A DNA stretch of 64,000 nt from contig MERU01000002.1 in assembly GCA_001770725.1 (NCBI GenBank), positions 1 to 64,000 of the forward strand. The letters are read 5' to 3'. Below, piece by piece: positions 1 through 9,451 of this stretch. The notes below the pieces were generated by a model that worked only from the letters and a program-made list of their open reading frames with translations, had not been told where the DNA came from and made no database searches. Each line of letters starts with the position of its first letter. Within the stretch, counting starts at the first letter, position 1. The stretch comes from Burkholderiales bacterium RIFCSPHIGHO2_01_FULL_63_240. Its GTDB lineage: Bacteria; Pseudomonadota; Gammaproteobacteria; Burkholderiales; Burkholderiaceae_C. Both the position numbers and the translations under genes were made by a program.

Positions 1-83
1 TAAGACCGCAGTTGATGCCGTCCAGCCAAAACCTCAAAAACTCCTTGCCACACGGGAGGCGTCCATATAAGCACCGCAGGGCA

Positions 84-102
84 GTCCTGCCGCAGGCAGG
101 AC
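84..102. repeat. 8-bp perfect inverted repeat
   Basis: GTCCTGCC and GGCAGGAC are separated by GCA. No T-run follows on either strand, so it is not an obvious intrinsic terminator. I see no supported gene in bases 1-195; the one short minus-strand reading frame there has low-complexity Gly/Cys-rich content and no convincing ribosome-binding site. Confidence 0.4.
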
Positions 103-195
103 CACCACCCTGAAGCCCGCCCGCACAGCGCCGCAGCCCCCGCCTCGCGCTGCCCCGACAAAGCACCCAAACCCAGGCAAGCACCCAAGCCCGCC

Positions 196-228
196 ACAAA
201 AAAAAGAGCGACCCACTCCAGGTCGCCC
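196..228 (-). terminator. Rho-independent terminator of the giant repeat gene
   Basis: On the minus strand GCGACC and GGTCGC form a stem around a 7-base loop, followed by a run of T residues (the A-run at 198-205 on the plus strand). It lies about 50 bases past the stop codon of the giant gene, in the right orientation. Confidence 0.75.
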
Positions 229-275
229 CTTGCCGCTTGAGAGGCAGGCCCGACAGGCCCGCCCTCAGCAACAGA

Positions 276-3200
276 TCAGATCAACACCTGACGCTGCTGC
301 TCTTGAAGCATCGCGTCGGCCAGCCCCTGCACCGCGGCAATCGCTGCCGTGTCCACCATGACCTGGTCGGCCGCGCCGCTGCTGTCAGCGGTGGTGGTGC
401 TCGAAGCAGGCGCCGTCGCCTCCGAAGCCGAGCCCGTGCTGGTCGCAGCCGTCACCAGCGACGACTCACCCGGCGCAGCCAGCAGGTCGTGCGCCGTCAG
501 ATCGGTGCTGCCCGCAGCCGCACCCGTGTCACGGGCAAACCAGACGTCCGCCATGTCGTGCGACTGACCATCGCTGGTCGTGTAGCTCGACGACAGCGCC
601 AGCAAGTTGCCGTTGTCCAGCGTGTCCGTCTGCGTGTAGCCCAGGCTCATCGACGTGATGCCGTACTCGCTGAGCCCATGCAGCTCGCCCGAGTCCGTCA
701 CCCCGTTGGAGTTCGCATCCACCCACAGCCTCAGGTCGGCAAACGCGGCGTCGGCCTGGTTCAGCACACCGTCGCCGTTGCTGTCTTCCATCGCCAGGGC
801 CTCGTAGCCGTTGCCGGCGCGAGAGCCATCGGCCAGGCGCGTGGCGTTGCCGTACAGCTCCGAGCCATCGTTGATCAGGCCGTCGCCGTTGCGGTCACGC
901 ACCAGCAGGCCGTCCGTGGCGCTGGCCCAGCCCACCTGGTGGGCGTTGCCCGTGGCGTTGATGTCGAAGTGGACACCCGCGCTGGCCGCCAGCGTGCTCA
1001 CGCCGTTGCCATCGAGGTCCAGCACGATCGGCGAGGTCGCCAGCAGCGAGTCGATCTGCTCGGCCGTCATGGCGCTGATCTGTGCGCCGGTGAAGGCGGT
1101 CGACTGCGCCATGCTCAGCGAGGCCAGGTCCTGCGTTTCCATCGCCACGATCTGGTCGGTGGTCAGGGCCTGCAGGGCCGCGGTGGTGAAGGCCGCCATC
1201 TGCGCGGTGCTCAGCGCCTCGATCGCTTCGGTCGACAGCGACGCGATCTGCGTCGTCGTCAGCCCGGCGAGCTGGGCGTTGGTCATCGCGCCGAGCTGTT
1301 CGGTGCTGAGGTTGCCGACCGCATCGGTCGACAGCCCCACCAGTTGCGCGGCGGTCAGGGCACGCAGGTCCTGCGTCTCCAGCGCACCGATCTGCTCGGA
1401 GCTCAGCTGGCCCAGCTGGGTGCTGGTGAAGGCCGACATCTGGGCCGTCGTCAGCGCCACGATCTGGTCGGTCTGCAGGGCGGCGATGTCCTCGTTGGCC
1501 AGCATGCGCAGCTGGGCGGTTTGCAGCGCCGCGATGTGCGAGGCGTCCAGCGAAGCGATCTGGTCAGAGCTCAGGGCCTGGATCTGCGTGCTCGTGAGCG
1601 TCTGGATGTTGGCCGTGCTGATGGCACCCAGCTGATCGGTGGTCAGCGCCGCGACGTGGGCGTTGTCCAGGCCGCGCAGCGAGGCGGAGGTCAGGTTGGC
1701 CACCTGGGCGGTGCTCAGCTCGGCGAAGTTGGCCGTGCTGATCGCGTTGAGCTGGGCGGTGCCCAGGGCGCGCAGGTCAACCGCTTCCATGGCGTTGAGC
1801 TGGTCGCTGGTCATCGCGGTCACCTGGGCGTTGGTCAGGCGGCTGACCTGCACCGAGGTGAGGGCGGCGACCTGATCGGTGCTCAGGGCCACCACACCGG
1901 CGGTGCCCAGGGCGTTGATCTGGGCGGTGCCCAGGGCGGCCAGATCGGCCGTTTCCAGCGCGGCGACTTGCGTGGTGTCCAGCGCGGCCACCTGGGCGGT
2001 GGTCAGGCTGAACGCCTGGGCGGTGGTCAGGGCGCGCAGTTGGTCGGTGCTCATCGCGCCCACGTCGGCGGCGTCGATGAAGCGGATGTTGGCCGAGCTG
2101 ATCGCCTGGACCTGGGCCGTCGTCAGGCCGGCGATCTGGGCGGTCTGCAGGGCGGCGAGCTGGGTGCTGCCGAGCAGGCGCAGGTCGGCGGTTTCGATGG
2201 CGGCGATCTGTTCGGTCGTCATCGAGGCGATCTGCGCGGCGCTCAGGCGCGGCACCTGCACCGAGGTCAGCGCGGCGATCTGATCGGCTGTCAGGGCCGA
2301 GAACTTGCCGGCGCTGATCGCGGCGATCTGGGCGGTGCCCAGGGCAGCGATGTCCTGCGTCTCGATGCTGGCGAGCTGCTCGGTCGACAGCGCGGCGATC
2401 TGCTGCGAGGTCAGCGAGGCAACCTGGGCGGTGCCCAGCGCTTCGATCTGGTCGGTCGACATCGCGGCGATGGCGGCCGTGGTCAGGCTGCGCAGCGCGG
2501 CGGTGTTGAGCGCGGCGATCTGGCCGGAGGTCAGGGCCTCGACCTGTCCGGTGCTCAGCACGGCGGCCTGGGCGGCGCTCAGGGCGCGGATGTCGGCGGT
2601 TTCGATCGAGGCGACCTGCTCGGTGCTCAGCGCGGCCACCTGGGCGTTGTTGAGCGCGGCGACCTGCAGCGAGGTCAGCGCGGCGACCTGGTCGCTGGTC
2701 AGGCCGCTGATGGCCAGGGTGGACATCAGGCGCAGGTCGGCGGTCTCCAGCGCCGCCACTTGCGAGGCGGTCAGCGCGGCGGCCTGGTCGCTGCTCAGCA
2801 CCATCGCCTGGGCGGTGGTCAGGGCGCGGACGTCGGCGGTCTCCAGCGCGGCGATCTGGTCGGTGGCCAGGGCCTGCACCTGCGTGGTGGTCAGCGAGGC
2901 CACTTGCAAGGTGCTCAGGGCGGCCACTTGGCTGGCGCTCAGGCCACCGATGGCATCGGTGGTCAGGGCGCGAACGTCTGCGGTGCTTAGCGCGCCGATC
3001 TGGGCGGTGCTGAAGGCGTTGACCTGCTCGGAGTTCAGGGCGGCGGCCTGGGCCACGGTCAGCACGCGGACGTTGTTGACCGACAGGGCCGTGATCTGGT
3101 CGGTGCTCAGCGTGGCGATCTGGGCGGTGGTCAGCGACGCGGCCTGGGCGGAGGTCAGCGCGTTGATCTGGGCCGAGGTCAGCACGTCGGCGCCGGTGTC

Positions 3201-6200
3201 ACCCAGGGCCTGGACCTGGGCGGTGCTCAGGGTGGCGATGTTGCGGGTCTGCAGGGCCTGGATCTGGTCGGTGGTCAGCGAGGCGACCTGGCCGTTCGAC
3301 AGGGCCGAGGTCTGGGCCGTGCTCAGCACGTTGACCTGGCCGGTGGTCAGGGCGGCCACGGCGTCGTTGGTCAGGTTGCGCATCGTGGCGGTGGTCAGCG
3401 CGGCGACCTGGGCGGTCTCCATCACCGAGACCTGTTCGGACGACAGCGTGGCGGCCTGGGCGGTGGTCAGCACGCGCACGGCGTTGGTGCTCAACGCGAC
3501 CACCTGGGCGGTGTCGAGCGCGCCGATCTGGCCGGTGCTCAGGCCGGCGACCTGGTCGGTCTTGAGCACGGCGACCTGAGCGGTGGTCAGGGCGGCGACG
3601 CCGGCGGCACCGAAGGCCGTGACCTGGGCGGCCGACAGGGCCACCAGGTCACGCGTTTCGATGACCTCGATCTGCTCGGTGGCCAGCGCGGCGACCTGGG
3701 CGGTCTGCAGCGCGGCGAACTGCGCCGTGCTCAGGGCCACGATGTCGTCGGTGCCCAAGCCAGAGAGCTCGCTGGCGCGCAGGGCGCGCAGGTCGACGGT
3801 TTCGATGGCGGCGACCTGGTCGGTGTTCAGGGCGTCGACCTGGGCCGAGCTCAGCACGGCGAAGTGCTGGGTGCCCAGGGCGCGCACGCCGTTGGCCGTC
3901 AGGCCTTCGAGCTGGTCGGTGGTCAGGGCCTGTGCCTGGGCGGTGGTCAGCGTGGACACCTGGGCGGTGGTCAGCGCGGCGATGTGTTCGGAGCCCAGGG
4001 TCGCGAAGTTGCCGGCCGAGATGGCTTGCAGCTGCGCGGAGGTCATCGCGGCCAGGTCAGCGGTTTCCAGGCTGCTGAGCTGGTCCGTGGTCAGGCTGGC
4101 GACCTGGGCGGTGCCCAGCGCCTGCACCTGAGCGGTGGTCAGGGCGTTGAGCTGGTCGGAGGTCAGCGAGGCCAGGGTGGCGTTTTGCAGGGCGCGGACG
4201 TTGGCGGTGCTCAGGGCCGCGATCTGGCCGGCGGTCAGGCCTTCTGCCTGGGTGGTGTCGAACACCGCGGCCTGCGCCGTGGTCAGGGCGCGCACGTCGG
4301 TGACTTCCATCGCGGCCAGCTGGCCAGACGACAGGGCGGCCACTTGCGCGGTGGTCAGGCCGGCCACCTGGGCGGTGGTCAGGGCCACGACCTGGGCGGT
4401 GGTCAGCGCGGCGGCGTTGCCGGCACCCAGCGAGACCACTTGCGCGGCGGTCAGGGCGGCCAGGTCGGCGGTCTCGATGGCCTCGGTCTGCTCGGTGCTG
4501 AAGGCGGCCAGCTGCTGCGTGGTCAGGGCCGTGGCTTGCGAGGTCGTCAGCGCGGCCACCTGGGCGGTGTCCAGGGCGCCGATGTGGCCCACGCTCAGGA
4601 AGCGGATGTTGGAGGTGTTCAGCGCAGCCACCTGACCCGTGGTCATCGCGGCCACCTGATCGGTGGTCAGGGCCTGGGTCTGGGCGCTGGTCATGGCCTG
4701 CACGCCCGAGGTGGTGATGGCGGCGAGCTGTTCGGTGCTCAGCGAGTTGATCTGGGCGGTGCTCAGTGCGCGGATCTGGGCGCTGCTGAGCGCGGCGATC
4801 TGGTCGCTGGACATCGACTCGACGCCGGTCAGGCCCATCGCCAGCAGCTGCGCGGCGTTCAGGGCCTGCAGGTCAGCGGTGTCGATGGCCAGGAACTGGT
4901 CGCTGCTGAGCGCGGCCAGCTGGGCCGTGGTCAGCGCGCCGATCTGGCTGGAGCTCATCGCGGCCAGGTCTTCGGTTTCCAGCAGGGCGATGTTGGCGGT
5001 GCTCAGGGCCGCGATGGCGGCGGTGCCCAGGGCCTGGATCTGGTCGGTGCTCAGGGCCACCACCTGGGCGCCCTGCAGGCCGGCGATCTGCGCGGTGTTG
5101 AGCGCGCGCACATCGGCGGTTTCCATGTTGGTGATCTGCTCGGTGGTCAGCGCGGCCACCTGGGCGACGGTCAGGCCGGTCACCTGGGCGGTGCCCAGGG
5201 CCTCGATCTGGTCGCTGGTCATCGCCGCGATGGCGGCGGTGCCCAGGGCGCGCAACTGCACGGTGTTGAGCTGGGCCAGGTCGGCGGTCTCGATGGCCGC
5301 GATCTGCGCCGTGCCGAAGGCGGCGAGCTGTGCGGAGGTCAGGGCGCGGTATTGCGCGGTGTCCATCGACTCGATCACGTCGGTCGACAGGGCCGCGACG
5401 GCGGCGGTGCCCAGGGCCGAGATGTTGGCCGTGCTGATGGACGCCACCTGGGCGGTGCCCAGGCCTTCAGCCTGAGCGCCGGTGATGCTGCCCACCTGGA
5501 TGCGCGTCAGCGCGGCGACTTCGGCCGTGGTCATGGCCGCGATCTGGTCGGACGAGAAGTTCGAGAGCTGGCCGGTGCGCAGGGCAGCGACTTGCGAGGT
5601 GGTCAGCGCGGCGACCTGCTCGGTGCTGAAGTAGCCGGCTTGCGGGTCGAGCATCAGGCCCATGTTGGCGATGCTCAGCGCGGCCAGGTCGGCGGTCTCG
5701 ATGGCCTGGATCTGCTCCGAGCTCAGCGCGCGGATCTGCAGCGAGGTCAGGTTGTTGAGCTGGGCCGAGGTCATGGCCTCGATCTGCGCGGTCTCCAGCG
5801 CCTGGATCTGGGCGGTGCTCAGGGCGCGCAGGTCAACGGTCTCGATGGCGGCGACCTGGGCGGTGGTCAGCGCGGTCAGCTGGTCGGTCTTGAGCGCGGC
5901 CATGGAGGCCGTGGTCATGGCGGCGATGCTGGCGGTGCTCAGCGAAGCCAGTTGCTCGGTCGTCAGGTTGGCGACCTGGGCGGTGGTCAGCGAGGCGATC
6001 TGGGCGGTGCCCAGGGCGGTGATCTGGGCGGTGTCGAGGGCGGCCAGCGCGGCGGTGCTCAGGGCGCGCAGGTCGGCGGTCTCGATGGCGGCCAGTTGGG
6101 CGTTCGACAAGGCGGTGAGCTGCTCCGAGCTCATGGCCTGGTAGTGCGCCGGGGTCAGGGCGCGCAGGTCGGCCGTCTCCATGGCGGCGAGCTGCTCGGT

Positions 6201-8267
6201 GCTCAGGTTGCTGAACTGCGCGGTGGTCAGGGAGGCCACTTGCGCGGTCGTCAGGCCCACGATCTGCGCGGTGGTCAGCGCGGCGACCTGGCCGTTGGTC
6301 AGGGCGGCGACTTGCAAGGTGCTCAGGGCGGCGACGTCGGCCGTCTGCAGCTCACCGATCTGGTCGGTGGTCAGGGCGCGCAGCTGGGCGGTGGTCAGGG
6401 CCACCATCTGAGCGGTCGTCAGGGCGGCGAGCTGGTCGGAGGCCAGCGCGGCCATCACGCCGGTGCTCAGCGCGCGGATGTCCAGCGCGTCGATCGCGGC
6501 GATCTGGCCGGCGGTCAGGGCCGAGGCCTGCTCGCTGTTGAGGACCGCGAACTGGGCCGACTGCAGGGCGACGATGTCGGCGGTCTCGATGGCGCCGATC
6601 TGCGTGGACGACATCGCGGCCACCTGAGCGGTGGTCAGCGAAGCGACCTGGGCCGTGGTCATGGCGGCGACCTGGTCGGTGTCGAGCGCGGCGATGGCGG
6701 CGGTCTTGACCTGGCGCATGTCGAGCGCGTCGATGGCGGCGATCTGGGCGGTGCTCAGCGCGGCCACCTGGTCCGACGACAAGGCGGCGAACTGGCCGCT
6801 GCTCATCGCACGCACGTCATTGGTTTCCAGCGCGGCGATCTGCTCGGTCGACAGGGCGGTCAGCTGGCGGGTGGTCAGCGCGGCGGCCTGCAGCGAGGTC
6901 ATGGCGGCGATCTGGCCCGAGCTCAGCGCGGCGATGGCGTCGGTGTTGAGCGCGGCGATCTTGGCCGTGCTCAGCGCCGCCATGTCGGCGGTCTCGATGG
7001 AGGCGGCTTGCTCGGTGCCCATGGCGGCGAGCTGCTGCGTGGTCAGCGAGCTGATCTGCAGCGAGCTCAGCGCGGCCACCTGCCCCGAGGTCAGGGCGTT
7101 GACCTGGTCGGTGCCCAGCAGGGCCACCTGGGCCGTGGTCAGCGCGGCGACCTGGTCGGTGCCCAGCGCCTCGACCTGCTCGGTCGACAGCGCGGCGAGT
7201 TGGGGGCCGCGCAGGGCGCGGATGTCGGCCACGTCGAGGGCGCGCAGCTGCTCGGTGGACAAGGCCTGGATCTGTGCGGTGCCCAGGCCGGAGGTCTGTG
7301 CGGAGGTCAGCGCCTGGATCTGGGCGGTGCTCATCGCCGAGATCGCGGCGGTCGACAGCGAGGCCACGTCGATGGTTTCCATGGCCACGATCTGCTGCGT
7401 CGTCAGCGCGGCGGCCTGCTCGGAGTTCAGCGCGTAGACCTGAGCGGGCGACAGGAAGCGGATGTTGGCCGTGCTGATGGCGGCGACCTGTGCCGTGGTC
7501 AGCCCGGTGATCTGGGCCGTGGTCAGCTGCGAGAGCTGGGCGGCGCTGAGCGCGCGGATGTCTTCGGTCTCGATGGCACCGATCTGGGCCGTGGTGAAGG
7601 CGGCGAACTGCGTGCTGGTCAGCGCCAGGACCTGGGCGGTGCCCAAGGAGGCGATCTGGTCATCGGACAGGGCGCGGATGGCGGCGGTGGTCAGGCCGCG
7701 CACGTCGGCGGTCTCCAGCGCGGCGATCTGTTCGGTGGTCAAGGCCGCGACCTGGTCCGAGCTCAGTGCCGTCACCTGCAGGCCGGTGAGGGCGCGGATG
7801 TCGGCGGTCTCGATGGCGGCGATCTGCGTCGTGGTCAGGGCCTGCAGCTGGGCGTTGCTCAGCGCGGCGATCTGCTGGGTGCGCAGCGAAGCGATCTGGT
7901 CGGTGGTCAGCGAGGCGATGCTGTCGGTGCTCAGCGCGCGCAACTGCAGCGTGCTCAAGGCGCCGATGTCGGTGGCGTCCAGGTTCTGCAGCTGCGCCGT
8001 GGTCAGCGCGGCGATCTGCTGCGTGGACATCGCGGCCCACTGCTTGGTGGTCAGCGCATCGACCTGGTCGTCCGTCATGGCGGCCAGGGCGGTGGTGGTC
8101 AGCGAGCGCAGGTCGGCGGTCTCGATCACCGCGACCTGGGCGGTGGTGAGGGCCGCGGCCTGCGCGGTGGAGAACAAGGCCCAGTCGGCTGTGCTCAGGT
8201 TGACGATCGACTGCGTGGACAGTGCGGCGATCTGAGCAGTTGACAGCGACGGAATGAGTGAAGCCAT
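276..8267 (-). CDS. Giant octapeptide-repeat protein with C-terminal calcium-binding region
   Basis: Predicted 2,663 residues. Residues about 1-2405 are some 300 consecutive octads of consensus [ST]-[ST]-x-Q-[IV]-x-A-L, in constant register. Every 4-10 octads one is acidic, of the type ETADIRAL. Residues about 2406-2663 differ: SPIVLDLDGNG, DRNGDGLINDGSEL, DSNGDGVLNQAD and DANSNGVTDSGEL are EF-hand-like Ca2+ loops in an arrangement known from C-terminal parts of large secreted RTX-type adhesins and haemolysin-like proteins. A Ser/Thr/Ala-rich tail follows. There is no N-terminal signal peptide and there are no GGxGxD nonapeptides. Secretion by a type I system to the surface or medium is an inference, and no transporter genes lie nearby. 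The ATG at 8267 has a GGGGAA-type ribosome-binding site about 8 bases upstream. The function is unknown; an adhesin or S-layer-like role would fit. Confidence 0.85.
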   Translation of the reverse strand: MASLIPSLSTAQIAALSTQSIVNLSTADWALFSTAQAAALTTAQVAVIETADLRSLTTTALAAMTDDQVDALTTKQWAAMSTQQIAALTTAQLQNLDATDIGALSTLQLRALSTDSIASLTTDQIASLRTQQIAALSNAQLQALTTTQIAAIETADIRALTGLQVTALSSDQVAALTTEQIAALETADVRGLTTAAIRALSDDQIASLGTAQVLALTSTQFAAFTTAQIGAIETEDIRALSAAQLSQLTTAQITGLTTAQVAAISTANIRFLSPAQVYALNSEQAAALTTQQIVAMETIDVASLSTAAISAMSTAQIQALTSAQTSGLGTAQIQALSTEQLRALDVADIRALRGPQLAALSTEQVEALGTDQVAALTTAQVALLGTDQVNALTSGQVAALSSLQISSLTTQQLAAMGTEQAASIETADMAALSTAKIAALNTDAIAALSSGQIAAMTSLQAAALTTRQLTALSTEQIAALETNDVRAMSSGQFAALSSDQVAALSTAQIAAIDALDMRQVKTAAIAALDTDQVAAMTTAQVASLTTAQVAAMSSTQIGAIETADIVALQSAQFAVLNSEQASALTAGQIAAIDALDIRALSTGVMAALASDQLAALTTAQMVALTTAQLRALTTDQIGELQTADVAALSTLQVAALTNGQVAALTTAQIVGLTTAQVASLTTAQFSNLSTEQLAAMETADLRALTPAHYQAMSSEQLTALSNAQLAAIETADLRALSTAALAALDTAQITALGTAQIASLTTAQVANLTTEQLASLSTASIAAMTTASMAALKTDQLTALTTAQVAAIETVDLRALSTAQIQALETAQIEAMTSAQLNNLTSLQIRALSSEQIQAIETADLAALSIANMGLMLDPQAGYFSTEQVAALTTSQVAALRTGQLSNFSSDQIAAMTTAEVAALTRIQVGSITGAQAEGLGTAQVASISTANISALGTAAVAALSTDVIESMDTAQYRALTSAQLAAFGTAQIAAIETADLAQLNTVQLRALGTAAIAAMTSDQIEALGTAQVTGLTVAQVAALTTEQITNMETADVRALNTAQIAGLQGAQVVALSTDQIQALGTAAIAALSTANIALLETEDLAAMSSSQIGALTTAQLAALSSDQFLAIDTADLQALNAAQLLAMGLTGVESMSSDQIAALSSAQIRALSTAQINSLSTEQLAAITTSGVQAMTSAQTQALTTDQVAAMTTGQVAALNTSNIRFLSVGHIGALDTAQVAALTTSQATALTTQQLAAFSTEQTEAIETADLAALTAAQVVSLGAGNAAALTTAQVVALTTAQVAGLTTAQVAALSSGQLAAMEVTDVRALTTAQAAVFDTTQAEGLTAGQIAALSTANVRALQNATLASLTSDQLNALTTAQVQALGTAQVASLTTDQLSSLETADLAAMTSAQLQAISAGNFATLGSEHIAALTTAQVSTLTTAQAQALTTDQLEGLTANGVRALGTQHFAVLSSAQVDALNTDQVAAIETVDLRALRASELSGLGTDDIVALSTAQFAALQTAQVAALATEQIEVIETRDLVALSAAQVTAFGAAGVAALTTAQVAVLKTDQVAGLSTGQIGALDTAQVVALSTNAVRVLTTAQAATLSSEQVSVMETAQVAALTTATMRNLTNDAVAALTTGQVNVLSTAQTSALSNGQVASLTTDQIQALQTRNIATLSTAQVQALGDTGADVLTSAQINALTSAQAASLTTAQIATLSTDQITALSVNNVRVLTVAQAAALNSEQVNAFSTAQIGALSTADVRALTTDAIGGLSASQVAALSTLQVASLTTTQVQALATDQIAALETADVRALTTAQAMVLSSDQAAALTASQVAALETADLRLMSTLAISGLTSDQVAALTSLQVAALNNAQVAALSTEQVASIETADIRALSAAQAAVLSTGQVEALTSGQIAALNTAALRSLTTAAIAAMSTDQIEALGTAQVASLTSQQIAALSTEQLASIETQDIAALGTAQIAAISAGKFSALTADQIAALTSVQVPRLSAAQIASMTTEQIAAIETADLRLLGSTQLAALQTAQIAGLTTAQVQAISSANIRFIDAADVGAMSTDQLRALTTAQAFSLTTAQVAALDTTQVAALETADLAALGTAQINALGTAGVVALSTDQVAALTSVQVSRLTNAQVTAMTSDQLNAMEAVDLRALGTAQLNAISTANFAELSTAQVANLTSASLRGLDNAHVAALTTDQLGAISTANIQTLTSTQIQALSSDQIASLDASHIAALQTAQLRMLANEDIAALQTDQIVALTTAQMSAFTSTQLGQLSSEQIGALETQDLRALTAAQLVGLSTDAVGNLSTEQLGAMTNAQLAGLTTTQIASLSTEAIEALSTAQMAAFTTAALQALTTDQIVAMETQDLASLSMAQSTAFTGAQISAMTAEQIDSLLATSPIVLDLDGNGVSTLAASAGVHFDINATGNAHQVGWASATDGLLVRDRNGDGLINDGSELYGNATRLADGSRAGNGYEALAMEDSNGDGVLNQADAAFADLRLWVDANSNGVTDSGELHGLSEYGITSMSLGYTQTDTLDNGNLLALSSSYTTSDGQSHDMADVWFARDTGAAAGSTDLTAHDLLAAPGESSLVTAATSTGSASEATAPASSTTTADSSGAADQVMVDTAAIAAVQGLADAMLQEQQRQVLI
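1050..8243. repeat. 24-bp coding tandem repeat array (about 300 units)
   Basis: The octapeptide array is visible in the DNA as a 24-bp periodicity, with the plus-strand core resembling GCGGCGACCTGGGCGGTG. Units are diverged, with synonymous and conservative changes, rather than identical. Because 24 is a multiple of three, other frames and the opposite strand also stay open for long stretches; these are artefacts of the repeat. Confidence 0.9.
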
Positions 8268-8420
8268 GACGTGTTCCCCAGTAAAAGCAGGGCTGACAGA
8301 TAAATAGATCGGGCGCGGAGGCCCATTTCCTCTGTCGGGGGTTTCGGCTTGGCTTCAGGAGACTTGAGCGTGTTTGTTACTGAGAGTTAAGAAGTGTGCG
8401 ATTCACCCGGTGAAGTGGGC

Positions 8421-9284
8421 TCAATTCACAGGATTGAGCTCGGGCAAGGCCTCGACGGTGGCCGCATCGGCCATCCAGGGTGTGCAAAAGTGCCGCAGCG
8501 CGGCCACGTCGCCGCTGGTCCACAGGCGGGTGCGGCCTGCCGAGGGTTCTCCCTCCAGCCTTTCGGCCGAGGACAGCGCGCGGCGCGCCAGCCGCACGGT
8601 CTGGCGTGCCACCGCGTCCGAGGTGTCGATCAGCTGAACCCCCGGGCCCATGGCCTGGGCGATCAGCGGGGCGACGAAGGGGTAGTGCGTGCAGCCCAGC
8701 ACCACGGTGTCCACGCCCGCCTGCTTCAAGGGCTGACAAAAGCCGGCGATCAGCTCGCGCAGCGCCGGGGTGTCCAGCCGCCCGGTCTCGATGGCCTTGG
8801 CCAGCCCGGGGCAGGGCTGCGGCAGGATCTGTGCGTCGCCGGCGTGTTGCTCGATCAACTGCGCAAAGCGCTCGCTGCCCAGCGTGCCCGGCGTGGCCAG
8901 CACGCCCACCTTGCGCGCCACGGACGCGGCCACCGCCGGCTTGACCCCCGGCTCGATGCCCACGATGGGCAGGTGAGGGTGGCGCTGGCGCAGCGCCTGC
9001 ACCGAGGTGGCCGTGGCGGTGTTGCAGGCCACCACCAGCAGCTCCGCGCCTTGCGAGAGCAGGAAGTCGGCGATGGCCAGCGAACGCCCGGTGATGAATG
9101 CCTCGGATTTCTCGCCATACGGTGCATGGCCCGAGTCCGCCACATACAAAAGGGTGGCGTGCGGCAGGTGCTGGCGCAGCACGCGCAGCACCGACAGCCC
9201 ACCCACGCCGGAATCGAAGACGCCGATGGCCAGGCGCAGGTCGCGGCCGGTTTCGGCGGACACCTTCGGGGACGGTTCGGTCAT
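8421..9284 (-). CDS. murI: Glutamate racemase
   Basis: Interconverts L- and D-glutamate to supply D-Glu for peptidoglycan in the cytoplasm. The protein shows the family hallmarks in order: [10 protein letters not shown] near the N terminus, the first catalytic cysteine in [11 protein letters not shown], and the second in [10 protein letters not shown]. With the ATG at 9284 (MTEPSPK) it has 287 residues, normal for MurI. The frame stays open upstream to 9422, but that stretch is not family-like. It diverges from etfB across about 170 bases. The giant repeat gene lies downstream on the same strand after a 153-base gap, so co-transcription is unlikely. Confidence 0.95.
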   Translation of the reverse strand: MTEPSPKVSAETGRDLRLAIGVFDSGVGGLSVLRVLRQHLPHATLLYVADSGHAPYGEKSEAFITGRSLAIADFLLSQGAELLVVACNTATATSVQALRQRHPHLPIVGIEPGVKPAVAASVARKVGVLATPGTLGSERFAQLIEQHAGDAQILPQPCPGLAKAIETGRLDTPALRELIAGFCQPLKQAGVDTVVLGCTHYPFVAPLIAQAMGPGVQLIDTSDAVARQTVRLARRALSSAERLEGEPSAGRTRLWTSGDVAALRHFCTPWMADAATVEALPELNPVN

Positions 9285-9451
9285 GCGGTGGCGAGGGGGC
9301 GGCACATCGGACGCGATTTTGTCCCACTTGGCGTGAGCGGACCGGAAAAATGATGCGGAAACCCCTCGAGTTCGGGCTAGAATCGAACGATCGTGCTTTT
9401 TGGCGCGGCCCCTTTCAATCAACTCATCCTCATGACGCAGGAGAACAACGC

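Noticed and set aside
34-216. 60-codon minus-strand frame at the left end
   Set aside because: Low-complexity composition, overlaps the terminator of the giant gene, and has no ribosome-binding site that I can defend.
237-8243. Very long plus-strand open frames (over 900 and 1,400 codons) opposite the giant repeat gene
   Set aside because: They are Gly/Arg/Gln/Asp-rich shadows. A 24-bp repeat that lacks a stop in one unit tends to lack it in all, in every frame. Codon pattern, the start with ribosome-binding site, and the recognisable C-terminal domain all support the minus-strand gene.
1050-8243. 24-bp repeats resembling a CRISPR or satellite array
   Set aside because: There are no unique spacers, units are directly tandem, divergence follows codon positions, and the array is inside one continuous protein gene.
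1050-8243. Similarity of LTTAQVAAL octads to the LTPEQVVAI start of TAL effector repeats
   Set aside because: TAL repeats are 33-35 residues with a variable di-residue; the 8-residue period here is incompatible. The likeness reflects a common helix-capping motif.
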